From positions 1 to 42,000 of IMG/VR virus record IMGVR_UViG_3300024308_000013: 42,000 bases of DNA; one strand, given 5' to 3'. Below, piece after piece: positions 14,877 to 21,747 of this stretch. A program made the position numbers and the translations under genes. The DNA is from a virus. Position 1 is the first letter of the stretch, and each line of letters starts with the position of its first letter. The notes under the pieces were generated by a model. The model was not told the DNA's origin. It ran no database searches and saw only the letters and a program-made list of their open reading frames with translations.

Positions 14877-15226
14877 ACCGCCTCGATCGCCTCGCCCTTT
14901 GGCGGGATCTGTCGGCGGAGTGTGCGAACCTGGTTCGCGACCACGAGGCCTCGCTGACTGTCGATGCCGACAGCGCCTCGGCTCGGCTCGACATCCGCTT
15001 TGCCGCCCTGCGTGGCCTGGTCAACGGCCTGTCGGTCGGCAAGTGCCCGGTGGCTACGGCCTGGGAGGCGGCGGCGGACTTCCTGCCGCTGGCCCGCCTG
15101 TTCGTGGCCGACGACACGACGCCAGCGGTGAAACTGCAGCTTGGTCCCAAGGTGATCCTGGCGGCCGAGCGGCTGGCGGCTGAGCTGGAAAAGGGCGAGC
15201 GCCAGCGCGCCGACGTGTACGGATGA
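14873..15226 (+). CDS. Hypothetical early protein
   Basis: The 117-residue mostly helical product overlaps the Cro-like gene (ATGA). Codons near the 5' end (ANLVR) are encoded by a dispersed palindrome copy. The central PVATAWEAAADFLPLARLF looks like a buried helix. Not recognised. Confidence 0.7.
   Translation: MNRLDRLALWRDLSAECANLVRDHEASLTVDADSASARLDIRFAALRGLVNGLSVGKCPVATAWEAAADFLPLARLFVADDTTPAVKLQLGPKVILAAERLAAELEKGERQRADVYG
14923..14939. repeat. Dispersed palindrome, site 4
   Basis: TGCGAACCTGGTTCGCG, perfect half-sites. It lies 50 bp inside the gene that starts at 14873 and encodes ANLVR. Confidence 0.9.
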
Positions 15227-15684
15227 GCCGCCCGTCGCGCCTGGAAAAGGACAAGGCGTCGCTGCGGGTGCTCAAGGCCAGCCGCATGTCGCCGGCGTCG
15301 ATCGCGTCAGTGCTGGGGCGCTCGCGCAGCTGGGTCGAAACCCAGCTTGAGGAAATCGCCGCCGAGCAGCTGGCGGGGGTCGAGAGTGTCGAGGCGATCG
15401 AGGCCGAGGCCAGCGCCGAGGCGGCCCAGCAGGAAGAGCGGGAGCGCGCTGCCGAAGCCGTCGAGAGCCTGGGCGAAGCGGCCGAGTTCGATCGGGCGCC
15501 CGTTGCGGCCGTCCGTCAGATCCATGCCGCGCCGCGCGCCGGTCGCCACCAGCTGAGGCCCGTCACGGCGGACGTCGTGCGATGGGCTCGCTGGTTCCGC
15601 GCGGCGCGCTGGCCGGTCGCCGAGGTCGCCTATCTGTTCAACCGCGACGAGGACGCCCTCGCGGCGGCGCTGGTGGATGCGTGA
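15223..15684 (+). CDS. Helix-turn-helix protein of the rightward early operon
   Basis: The 153-residue product has an N-terminal helix-turn-helix (MSPASIASVLGRSRSWVETQLEEIA), a Glu/Ala-rich linker (about 55-90) that may be a coiled coil, and a C-terminal module (VVRWARWFRAARWPVAEVAYLFNRDEDALAAAL) that looks like a second DNA-binding unit. Probably a regulator or replication accessory factor. It overlaps both neighbours. Confidence 0.7.
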   Translation: MSRPSRLEKDKASLRVLKASRMSPASIASVLGRSRSWVETQLEEIAAEQLAGVESVEAIEAEASAEAAQQEERERAAEAVESLGEAAEFDRAPVAAVRQIHAAPRAGRHQLRPVTADVVRWARWFRAARWPVAEVAYLFNRDEDALAAALVDA

Positions 15685-15823
15685 CCAGCGGACTGAACGC
15701 GCAAAGCTTCGGGCCTGGCTTGAGCACGTCGCTCAATACGCCATCGACTGGCTCGACGAGCTGGACGCCGATGACGTCGACCTCGAAGACGACGAGCTGG
15801 GCGACGACGCCGCCCTCAGCTAG
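15677..15823 (+). CDS. Short acidic protein, 48 residues
   Basis: The ATG at 15677 overlaps the end of the previous gene (ATGCGTGA). The product MRDQRTERAKLRAWLEHVAQ is a basic amphipathic helix that continues into a strongly acidic tail (DELDADDVDLEDDELGDD). It exactly fills the space before the methyltransferase. The acidic tail could mimic DNA or bind a basic partner, but this is speculation. Confidence 0.55.
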   Translation: MRDQRTERAKLRAWLEHVAQYAIDWLDELDADDVDLEDDELGDDAALS

Positions 15824-15845
15824 GCCGGCCGACCATAGGGCGGTG

Positions 15846-16502
15846 ATGGCCTCGCGCCTCGGCCTGGAGGACGAAACCGACTTCTACCCGACCCCGCCCT
15901 GGGGTGCGCGGGCCGGAGCCGAGTTCGTGCGCCGCCTGGACCCGGCCGCGCGGTCGGTCTGGGAGCCGGCCTGTGGCGCGCTGCACATGGCCCACGGTCT
16001 GCGCGACTACTTCCCGACGGTGTTGCTGAGCGACGCCTATCGCTATGGCCCCGGCTACCCGCTGTTCGACTTCCGGTCCAATGCCGCCCCGCCGCACCGG
16101 GCGGGCTGGATCATGACCAACCCGCCGTTCATGGACCTGATGCAGTTCATCCGCATGGCCTATGCCCGCGCCGAGCGCGGCGTGGCCCTGCTGATGCGCG
16201 CCGGCGTCATGGAGGGGATCAACCGCTATCCCCTGCTCTACGCCGGTGGCGAGTGTCCTCTGACGATCTTCGCGCCGTTCAGCGAGCGCCTGCCCATGCA
16301 TCGCGGGCGCTGGGAGGAGGACGGGTCCACCGCGACCTTCTACGCCTGGTTCATCTGGCTGAAGCCGGTGCTGCGGCCTCGCCGCTTCATGGTCCACATG
16401 GACGGCCAATGGTGGCCGAGCACCATCCCGATCGCGCCAGGCGCCCGTAAGCGCCTGACCCGCCCGTCCGACGCCGCCTATGCGGTGCGGGAGGCGGCAT
16501 GA
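15846..16502 (+). CDS. DNA N6-adenine methyltransferase (phage Dam-like)
   Basis: The 218-residue product has SAM-binding motif I as WEPACGALHM (39-48) and catalytic motif IV as NPPF (92-95), with the phage-type opening DFYPTPPWG. It would methylate adenine in phage DNA for protection or regulation. The specificity cannot be read from sequence; GANTC, the alphaproteobacterial CcrM site, is one possibility to test. ATG 15846 is chosen because the family's conserved N-terminus begins there; the longer open frame upstream overlaps the short acidic gene. Confidence 0.85.
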   Translation: MASRLGLEDETDFYPTPPWGARAGAEFVRRLDPAARSVWEPACGALHMAHGLRDYFPTVLLSDAYRYGPGYPLFDFRSNAAPPHRAGWIMTNPPFMDLMQFIRMAYARAERGVALLMRAGVMEGINRYPLLYAGGECPLTIFAPFSERLPMHRGRWEEDGSTATFYAWFIWLKPVLRPRRFMVHMDGQWWPSTIPIAPGARKRLTRPSDAAYAVREAA

Positions 16503-18250
16503 CGCTGGCCGAGTACGCCCTGGCCTATGCGCGGACCGGCATCGCCGTCTTCCCGCTGATGGTGCGCCAGAAGAAGCCTTACCCGTACAGCGACGGGTTT
16601 GTGTCGGCTTCGCACGACCCGGGCCAGGTCGGGGCCTGGTGGTCGGGTCAGGGCCGCCTGACACCCAAGGCCGACGCCAAGGTTCAGAAGCCCATCGTGG
16701 TGCGCGCGACGTCGAACATTGGCGTCGCCACGGGCGCAGCCAGCGGGTTCTGGGTGCTGGATCTGGATGGGCCGGAGGCCGAGGAAGGCCTTGCCGCCTT
16801 GGTCGCGGTGCATGGCCCGCTGCCGGTCACGCCGGAGCAGTCGACCGGCCGAGGGCGGCACCTGTGCTTCGCCTATGACCCGGCCTTCCCGATCCACAAT
16901 TCGGCGGGGAAGATCGGCAAGAACATCGATGTCCGTGGAGACGGCGGCTACATCGTCGCGCCGCCGTCGATCCATCCCGGCGACGAGAAGAAGGGAATTC
17001 CCCCCGGCCGCGTCTATGCCTGGACGGCGGGCCGCTCGCCGCTGGAGATCCCGTTCGCCCCGGCGCCCGAATGGCTGTCGCGAATGGCCATGCCGGTCCC
17101 TGAAGCGCCTAGGCCAACGGGGCCGGTGCAGCCTCGGGTTCGGATCGACGGACGGGCGTCCCGCTACGGCGAAAGGGCGCTAGACAACGCGTGCCGCGAC
17201 ATCGCCCTGGCTCCCGCTGGCCAGAGGAACAACACCCTCTGGCTGAAGTCGATCGGCATAGGCCGTCTGTGCGCCGGCGGCGAGATTGCGGACCAGGGCT
17301 ACGCCCTGCAAGCCTTGCGGGACGCCGGGCGGGACATGTGCGCCCGGGCCGGTTCGGCCTGGACGGTCAAGGAGGAGGGAACGCTCACGCGCGGCTTCGA
17401 GCTGGGCCTGGGCGATCCGCGCAACGCCCCTGTGCGCGACAGCTTCCAGCCGGCCGAGCGCCGCCCCCAGGCCCCGCTGGTCAGCCCGGCCAAGGTGGCC
17501 GAGGTCATCCGCGACGTTCGCGGCCTTTGGGCCGCCGCGCGCCCGGCCGACTGCAAGGCCTTCCGCATGTGGCTGCGAGTCCGCGGGCTCGACGCGGACG
17601 CCATGCCCGAGGCGCTGGGGCGGCTGCGGGCCTACCAGCGCGCGCCCTATGGCGATGGGCGGGACGGCCCCGCCGTGCTCGTGCCGCTCGTGCGCGGCGA
17701 GCTGGGCGAGCCCGAGGCCTTGGCGGTGCTGCCGCTGTTCGAGGGGGCCGAAACGATCCGGGGCTTTGTAGGCGATCCCGCCGGTGCGGTGGCGCACCTG
17801 GCGGGCGACGCGGCGCAAGGCGCCCTCTTGGTCGCAACCGACTTCCAGGACGCCTGGGCGCTGGGCTCCGGCGCGGCTGAGAGCGGCGATGACGTCGCCG
17901 TGGTGCTGGCCCCGACGCCGCGCGCGTTCTCCGGCGAGGCCCTGGGCGACAAGTGGGGCCGCATCGACCCCAGGACGCCGCACGGGGACCCGGCGCATGG
18001 GCCTTGGACCTTGCGGGCGGAAAGGCCCGTCTACCTTGCGGTTCGCGGCGATCTGCGCACCGGCGAGCTCAAATACCGCCGAACGTTCGGCGGCACCGGC
18101 CGCGTGGTCCTCCACGGCGAGGACGCGGCGCAATTTCACGGCGGCTTGGCGAGGCAGGCCTGGGTGCGGGCGGGTGCGAACCCGGTTCGCATCCTGCGCC
18201 CGTCCGCCGGCGTCGGTTTCAACAGTGGGCGTAGGGGCGTGGGCGCGTGA
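16499..18250 (+). CDS. Bifunctional primase/polymerase (Prim-Pol)
   Basis: The 583-residue product has an N-terminal archaeo-eukaryotic primase-like domain: ALAYARTGIAVFPL opening, metal-binding VLDLDGPE (about residue 85), STGRGRHLCF, and GGYIVAPPSIHP. The C-terminal half, after about residue 330, contains a region that may be TOPRIM-like (AVLVPLVRGELGEPEALAVLPLF). It primes phage replication together with the SF3 helicase, whose GTG start overlaps its stop. One dispersed palindrome lies near its 3' end. Confidence 0.88.
   Translation: MTLAEYALAYARTGIAVFPLMVRQKKPYPYSDGFVSASHDPGQVGAWWSGQGRLTPKADAKVQKPIVVRATSNIGVATGAASGFWVLDLDGPEAEEGLAALVAVHGPLPVTPEQSTGRGRHLCFAYDPAFPIHNSAGKIGKNIDVRGDGGYIVAPPSIHPGDEKKGIPPGRVYAWTAGRSPLEIPFAPAPEWLSRMAMPVPEAPRPTGPVQPRVRIDGRASRYGERALDNACRDIALAPAGQRNNTLWLKSIGIGRLCAGGEIADQGYALQALRDAGRDMCARAGSAWTVKEEGTLTRGFELGLGDPRNAPVRDSFQPAERRPQAPLVSPAKVAEVIRDVRGLWAAARPADCKAFRMWLRVRGLDADAMPEALGRLRAYQRAPYGDGRDGPAVLVPLVRGELGEPEALAVLPLFEGAETIRGFVGDPAGAVAHLAGDAAQGALLVATDFQDAWALGSGAAESGDDVAVVLAPTPRAFSGEALGDKWGRIDPRTPHGDPAHGPWTLRAERPVYLAVRGDLRTGELKYRRTFGGTGRVVLHGEDAAQFHGGLARQAWVRAGANPVRILRPSAGVGFNSGRRGVGA
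18175..18191. repeat. Dispersed palindrome, site 5
   Basis: TGCGAACCCGGTTCGCA, perfect 17-base palindrome around a central base. It lies about 60 bp before the primase stop codon and encodes ANPVR. Confidence 0.92.
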
Positions 18251-19833
18251 GCGACGACAACGTGATTCAGTTTGGCCGAACGGCCAAGGAGGGCGGGTCG
18301 GGACCCAGCCCGGAAGACCTGGCGCTCTACCCGCTGAACGACTTGGGCAACGCCATGCGCCTGATCCTGATGGCCGGCGGCGACATCGATCGGGACGGCG
18401 TGGTCGACGCCACCAACTCGCGCCTGCTCTACCAGCTGGGCGGCGGATGGGTTGGGTTCAACGGCAAATACTGGGACCGCAAGCACGGCGAGGATCTGGC
18501 CCGACGCCTGGCGCACCAGACGGCCAACAAGGTCTCTGACCTCTGGGACTTCGTGAAGGACCGCGTGCCGGCCAAGGAGTTCTTCAAGTTCGCCAACGGC
18601 TGCGGCTCCAGCGGCGCGACCACGGCTATGCTGCGCCAGGCGCAGTCCTATTTGACGGTCGAGATCGGCGTGTTCGACCGCGATCCGCTAGCCATCAACT
18701 GCCTGAATGGCACGCTCAAGATGAGCTACGCCGACGGCAAGTTCTCGAAGGTGCTGAGGCCCCATAGCCCGTCGGACCGCATCACGCGCTGCACGACGGT
18801 CAACTATGACCCTGCCGCGACAGCGCCGCTGTTCCGGAACGTCGCCCTGGAGTCCTTGGCCGACAAAGAGGAGCGCGACCACTTCCAGCGCATCTGCGGC
18901 TACTCCTCGACGGGCTGCACCCACGAACAAGCCTTCTTCCTGGCCCAGGGCCGAGGGCGAGACGGCAAGTCCACCCTCCTCGACGCCTGCCGAGAGACCA
19001 TGGGCAGTTACGCGGTCGCCGCGAGCCCTCAGACCTTCCTGGAGGGCGGCATTCAGAACGGGTCGGGGCCGTCGCCCGACCTGATCGCCCTGTCCGGCGA
19101 CGTACGCCTGGCCATCCTCTCGGAGCCGCCCAGGGGATCGAAACTCAAGGAGGGGCTGCTCAAGGCCTGGACCTCGGGCACGCCGATCCCGGCCCGGGAT
19201 CTGAACGCCAAGCCCATCGAGTTCCGACCCATCGCCAAGCTGTTCTGGGAGTGCAACGCCTTCCCAGTCGCCCGGGGGGACGATGACGGCATCTGGCGCC
19301 GGATCTACCCGGTGCTGTTCCGCCGCCAGGTGCCCAAGGACCAGATCGACAGGCTGTTGCCCAAGAAGCTGGAGCCCGAGCGCCCCGGCATCCTCAACTG
19401 GCTCGTGGAGGGCGTCGGCGACTGGTTGGCGCGGGGGCTAGATCAGCCGGAGACCTACAGGGCCGCCCTGGAGGACTACCGGCGGGCTTCCAGCCCGTTC
19501 GGCGACTGGCTGGCCGAACGGTGCGTCACCGGCGAGGACGCCAAGGATCAGCGCGAGCTGTCCAGCAATCTCTACGCCAGCTTCAAGGAGTGGTCCGAGG
19601 AGCAGGGCCACGAGAAGATCATGAGCGCCCGCGCCTTCGGCGACGCCCTGCGCGACCGCCAGGTGGGCCTGGCGGGCAAGAACGCGGCCGGCCTGAAGTA
19701 TCGCGGCCCGATCCGGCTCAAGAGCCTGGAGGAGCGCGCCAGCGAGGGCGACGCCGGGGCGAACCATGCCTCTGCGGCGTCGGCGACCCAGCGCGAGCCC
19801 GGCGATGACGACGGCGATTGGGGCGGCGAATGA
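18247..19833 (+). CDS. D5/P4-type SF3 replicative helicase
   Basis: The 528-residue product has Walker A as GRGRDGKST (235-243), Walker B region SGDVRLAILSEP, and sensor block FWECNAFPVARGDDDGIWRRI, the order of phage/plasmid P4-type DNA helicases. The N-terminal part (residues 60-200) is the D5-N type domain (INCLNGTLKM). GTG 18247 overlaps the primase stop. It probably unwinds the phage origin; an iteron cluster follows immediately. Confidence 0.92.
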   Translation: MSDDNVIQFGRTAKEGGSGPSPEDLALYPLNDLGNAMRLILMAGGDIDRDGVVDATNSRLLYQLGGGWVGFNGKYWDRKHGEDLARRLAHQTANKVSDLWDFVKDRVPAKEFFKFANGCGSSGATTAMLRQAQSYLTVEIGVFDRDPLAINCLNGTLKMSYADGKFSKVLRPHSPSDRITRCTTVNYDPAATAPLFRNVALESLADKEERDHFQRICGYSSTGCTHEQAFFLAQGRGRDGKSTLLDACRETMGSYAVAASPQTFLEGGIQNGSGPSPDLIALSGDVRLAILSEPPRGSKLKEGLLKAWTSGTPIPARDLNAKPIEFRPIAKLFWECNAFPVARGDDDGIWRRIYPVLFRRQVPKDQIDRLLPKKLEPERPGILNWLVEGVGDWLARGLDQPETYRAALEDYRRASSPFGDWLAERCVTGEDAKDQRELSSNLYASFKEWSEEQGHEKIMSARAFGDALRDRQVGLAGKNAAGLKYRGPIRLKSLEERASEGDAGANHASAASATQREPGDDDGDWGGE

Positions 19834-19844
19834 CCCGGCTCCGA

Positions 19845-20067
19845 ACGGACATTAACGGACAGACGGACATTCCCGTCAGCCGTCGAGGGTGGTCGGGGCG
19901 CGCGAGACGGACAATCAACCGTCCGTCAGGCCGCAAATGTCCGTTCCATAAGCCACTGAAATCGCTGGCCAAACGGACAGAACGGACAGTCCGGACAGTT
20001 CCCCCATAGCCGGTGATGCGGGCGGGTGATGCGGGCGTGAGCCTGCGCGGCCCGTACCTGTGTCCGT
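19845..20067. repeat. ACGGACA iteron cluster, candidate replication origin
   Basis: The 285-bp gap after the helicase gene has no good gene. ACGGACA occurs at 19845, 19855, 19863, 19907, 19973 and 19982 (plus a CCGGACA variant at 19991) and in the opposite orientation (TGTCCGT) at 19938 and 20061. Three copies are spaced 8-10 bp. Iterons beside primase and helicase genes fit an origin or initiator-binding region. Confidence 0.65.
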
Positions 20068-20118
20068 TCGTCCGTCCCTCCGCCTGTCTCTACCCGTCCC
20101 CTGTTCTTGGTGTTCAAG

Positions 20119-20850
20119 ATGACCTTCACTGAAAGAGGAAAAACTGAAAGCCTGGCGGAGCACCTGCTCCGCAACGCCGATCACCTGGCCCTCAGCGAGG
20201 ACCAGCGGTCGCGGCTGCTCGCCGCGTATCGGCTGTCGGTGGTGGTGATCCACGACAAGGAGAAGCGCGCCGAGGCTCGCCGGGAGGGCGACGAGATCGC
20301 GAACCAGGTTCGCGGCGAGCTGGACGCCAGCGTCGAGGATGCGGCGTTGTCGGCCAAGCGCCGGGGCGAACGAGTCAGCCAGCACAACGACGACGGCGCC
20401 CGCCGGATCAAGACACGGGACGGTCTGGCGTCGTTGCAGGAAGGCGGGGCGATCACGGAAGACGAGGCCAAGGCGGGTATGGCCTACCGACTGCTGTTCG
20501 AGGAGGCCGGCAAGGGTGCGGGCCTCGGCTCGCAGCTGGAGGACCGACCTAAGTCCATCCGCTCCAGCACGCACGGGGCCGTGGCCCATGGCCTGTTCCG
20601 CGCCTATGTCGGTGTTCGTCTCACCGGTATCGAGACGGCCGTGAGCAACGCCGATGCCAGCGGGCGGGCTCTCGCCGCGCTGCGGGCTGTGGCTGGCGAG
20701 GGTCGGACGGTGCGGTCCCTCGGGCAGGGCGGCGACGTGAAGAAGAAGAACCTGGCCGCGCTGCGGCTGGCCCTTCGCGTCGCCAGGGCCGCCATCGCCG
20801 GCAATGGCGGTCTTAAGCCCAAGCGCCACCTTGCGAATCAGGCCCACTAA
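20119..20850 (+). CDS. Putative late-gene regulator (DUF6456-like)
   Basis: The 243-residue product is rich in basic helices. Its C-terminal block (GAITEDEAKAGMAYRLLFEE ... LRAVAGEGRTVRSLGQ) resembles the alphaproteobacterial DUF6456 family, though this comparison is from memory. It is the last early gene, followed by a terminator and the packaging genes, the place taken by antiterminator Q or another late activator. GTG 20107 is an alternative start; neither has a clear Shine-Dalgarno sequence. A dispersed palindrome lies at 20298. Confidence 0.65.
   Translation: MTFTERGKTESLAEHLLRNADHLALSEDQRSRLLAAYRLSVVVIHDKEKRAEARREGDEIANQVRGELDASVEDAALSAKRRGERVSQHNDDGARRIKTRDGLASLQEGGAITEDEAKAGMAYRLLFEEAGKGAGLGSQLEDRPKSIRSSTHGAVAHGLFRAYVGVRLTGIETAVSNADASGRALAALRAVAGEGRTVRSLGQGGDVKKKNLAALRLALRVARAAIAGNGGLKPKRHLANQAH
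20298..20314. repeat. Dispersed palindrome, site 6
   Basis: CGCGAACCAGGTTCGCG, perfect palindrome with outer C/G instead of T/A. It lies about 180 bp inside the regulator gene and encodes ANQVR. Confidence 0.9.
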
Positions 20851-20889
20851 AGTCATAAAGAGAGCACGGTTAATCACTGCGCCGGATCG

Positions 20890-20921
20890 CCCGCCCCGCT
20901 CCCCAGCGGCGGCGGGTTTTT
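20890..20921 (+). terminator. Rho-independent terminator of the rightward early operon
   Basis: CCCGCCCCGCT pairs with AGCGGCGGCGGG (one bulge) around a CCCC loop, followed by TTTTT at 20917-20921. It lies 39 bp after the last early gene and is the likely target of antitermination or the early/late boundary. Confidence 0.82.
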
Positions 20922-20988
20922 CATGCGCGTCGCCCGGGCGCTCAGAGGGGCGAGGCCGAAAACCCCAACGACATCAATGACATGACCT

Positions 20989-21019
20989 CAGCCGCGGCTG
21001 GGTCCTCCCCCCTGGGGGG
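20989..21019. other. Adjacent palindromes before terminase: cos/pac candidate
   Basis: CAGCCGCGGCTG (20989-21000) is a perfect 12-bp palindrome and CCCCCCTGGGGGG (21007-21019) a near-perfect one. They lie in the 265-bp gap between the early terminator and TerS, where lambda-like phages carry cos. A GACAT direct repeat lies just upstream. The rest of the gap shows nothing else. Confidence 0.35.
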
Positions 21020-21115
21020 TGTATGCGGTGGGGCTGAGCGCGTTCCTTCGGCAGTGAGGGCGGGTGGGGAAAGCCTAAACTTCTAAACGACCAGCTAGAG
21101 ACGGGAGCTAAAGCC

Positions 21116-21745
21116 ATGCTTGAAGCCGCTCCCGCCCCGGCCGCGACGCTGCCCAAAGGCGAGTTCGCCAAACTGCTGAAGGTGTCGGCGGGGCGGGTCT
21201 CGCAGATGATCACCGAGGGCAAAATTTCCCCCGACGCGCTTGAGGGCGAAGGGCGCACGGCCAAGATCAAGGTCGCCCTGGCGATGGAGCAGATCCGACG
21301 CCGGACGGACATCGGCCAGCGCTTTGGCAACGGGTCGGGCACGAATTTAGAAAATTCGACTAAACCGCCGGTGCAAAATGGGGCCTCGCCCCCGCTCGGT
21401 GACCCGGTCGAGGTCAAGATGCGGCTGGAGAAGCTGCGCGAGGTCGAGTTCCGCAACCGCGAGGCCGAGCGCAAGGAGCTGGCCAGCCAGGGCGTCTATG
21501 TCATCGCCGACGAGGTGGCGATGGGCCTGGGCAAGATGGCGGTCTCGATGGTGACCGTGTTCGAGGGGGCGTTGAGCGACTTCGCGCAGGCCATCGCTGC
21601 CCGCTTCGAGTTGCCCCAACGCGACGTCCTGCACCTGTTGCGGGCGGAGTTCGTCACGGTGCGCGAGCGGGCCTCGACGGCGGCGGCGAAGGCGGCCGAA
21701 AAGCTGCCGGCGTCGAAGATCGATCAGCGTCCGGACCCCGCCTAG
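21116..21745 (+). CDS. terS: Terminase small subunit
   Basis: The 209-residue product has an N-terminal helix-turn-helix (GEFAKLLKVSAGRVSQMITEGKI) like lambda Nu1, then a helical middle (EKLREVEFRNREAERKEL) for oligomerisation and a C-terminal helix. It recognises the packaging site and loads the large subunit, encoded 2 bases downstream. Confidence 0.85.
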   Translation: MLEAAPAPAATLPKGEFAKLLKVSAGRVSQMITEGKISPDALEGEGRTAKIKVALAMEQIRRRTDIGQRFGNGSGTNLENSTKPPVQNGASPPLGDPVEVKMRLEKLREVEFRNREAERKELASQGVYVIADEVAMGLGKMAVSMVTVFEGALSDFAQAIAARFELPQRDVLHLLRAEFVTVRERASTAAAKAAEKLPASKIDQRPDPA

Positions 21746-21747
21746 CC

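Noticed and set aside
14087-14944. 285-codon open frame across the repressor-Cro region on the minus strand
   Set aside because: It runs through the divergent operator region and out of frame through the repressor; the repressor frame has clear HTH and S24 motifs.
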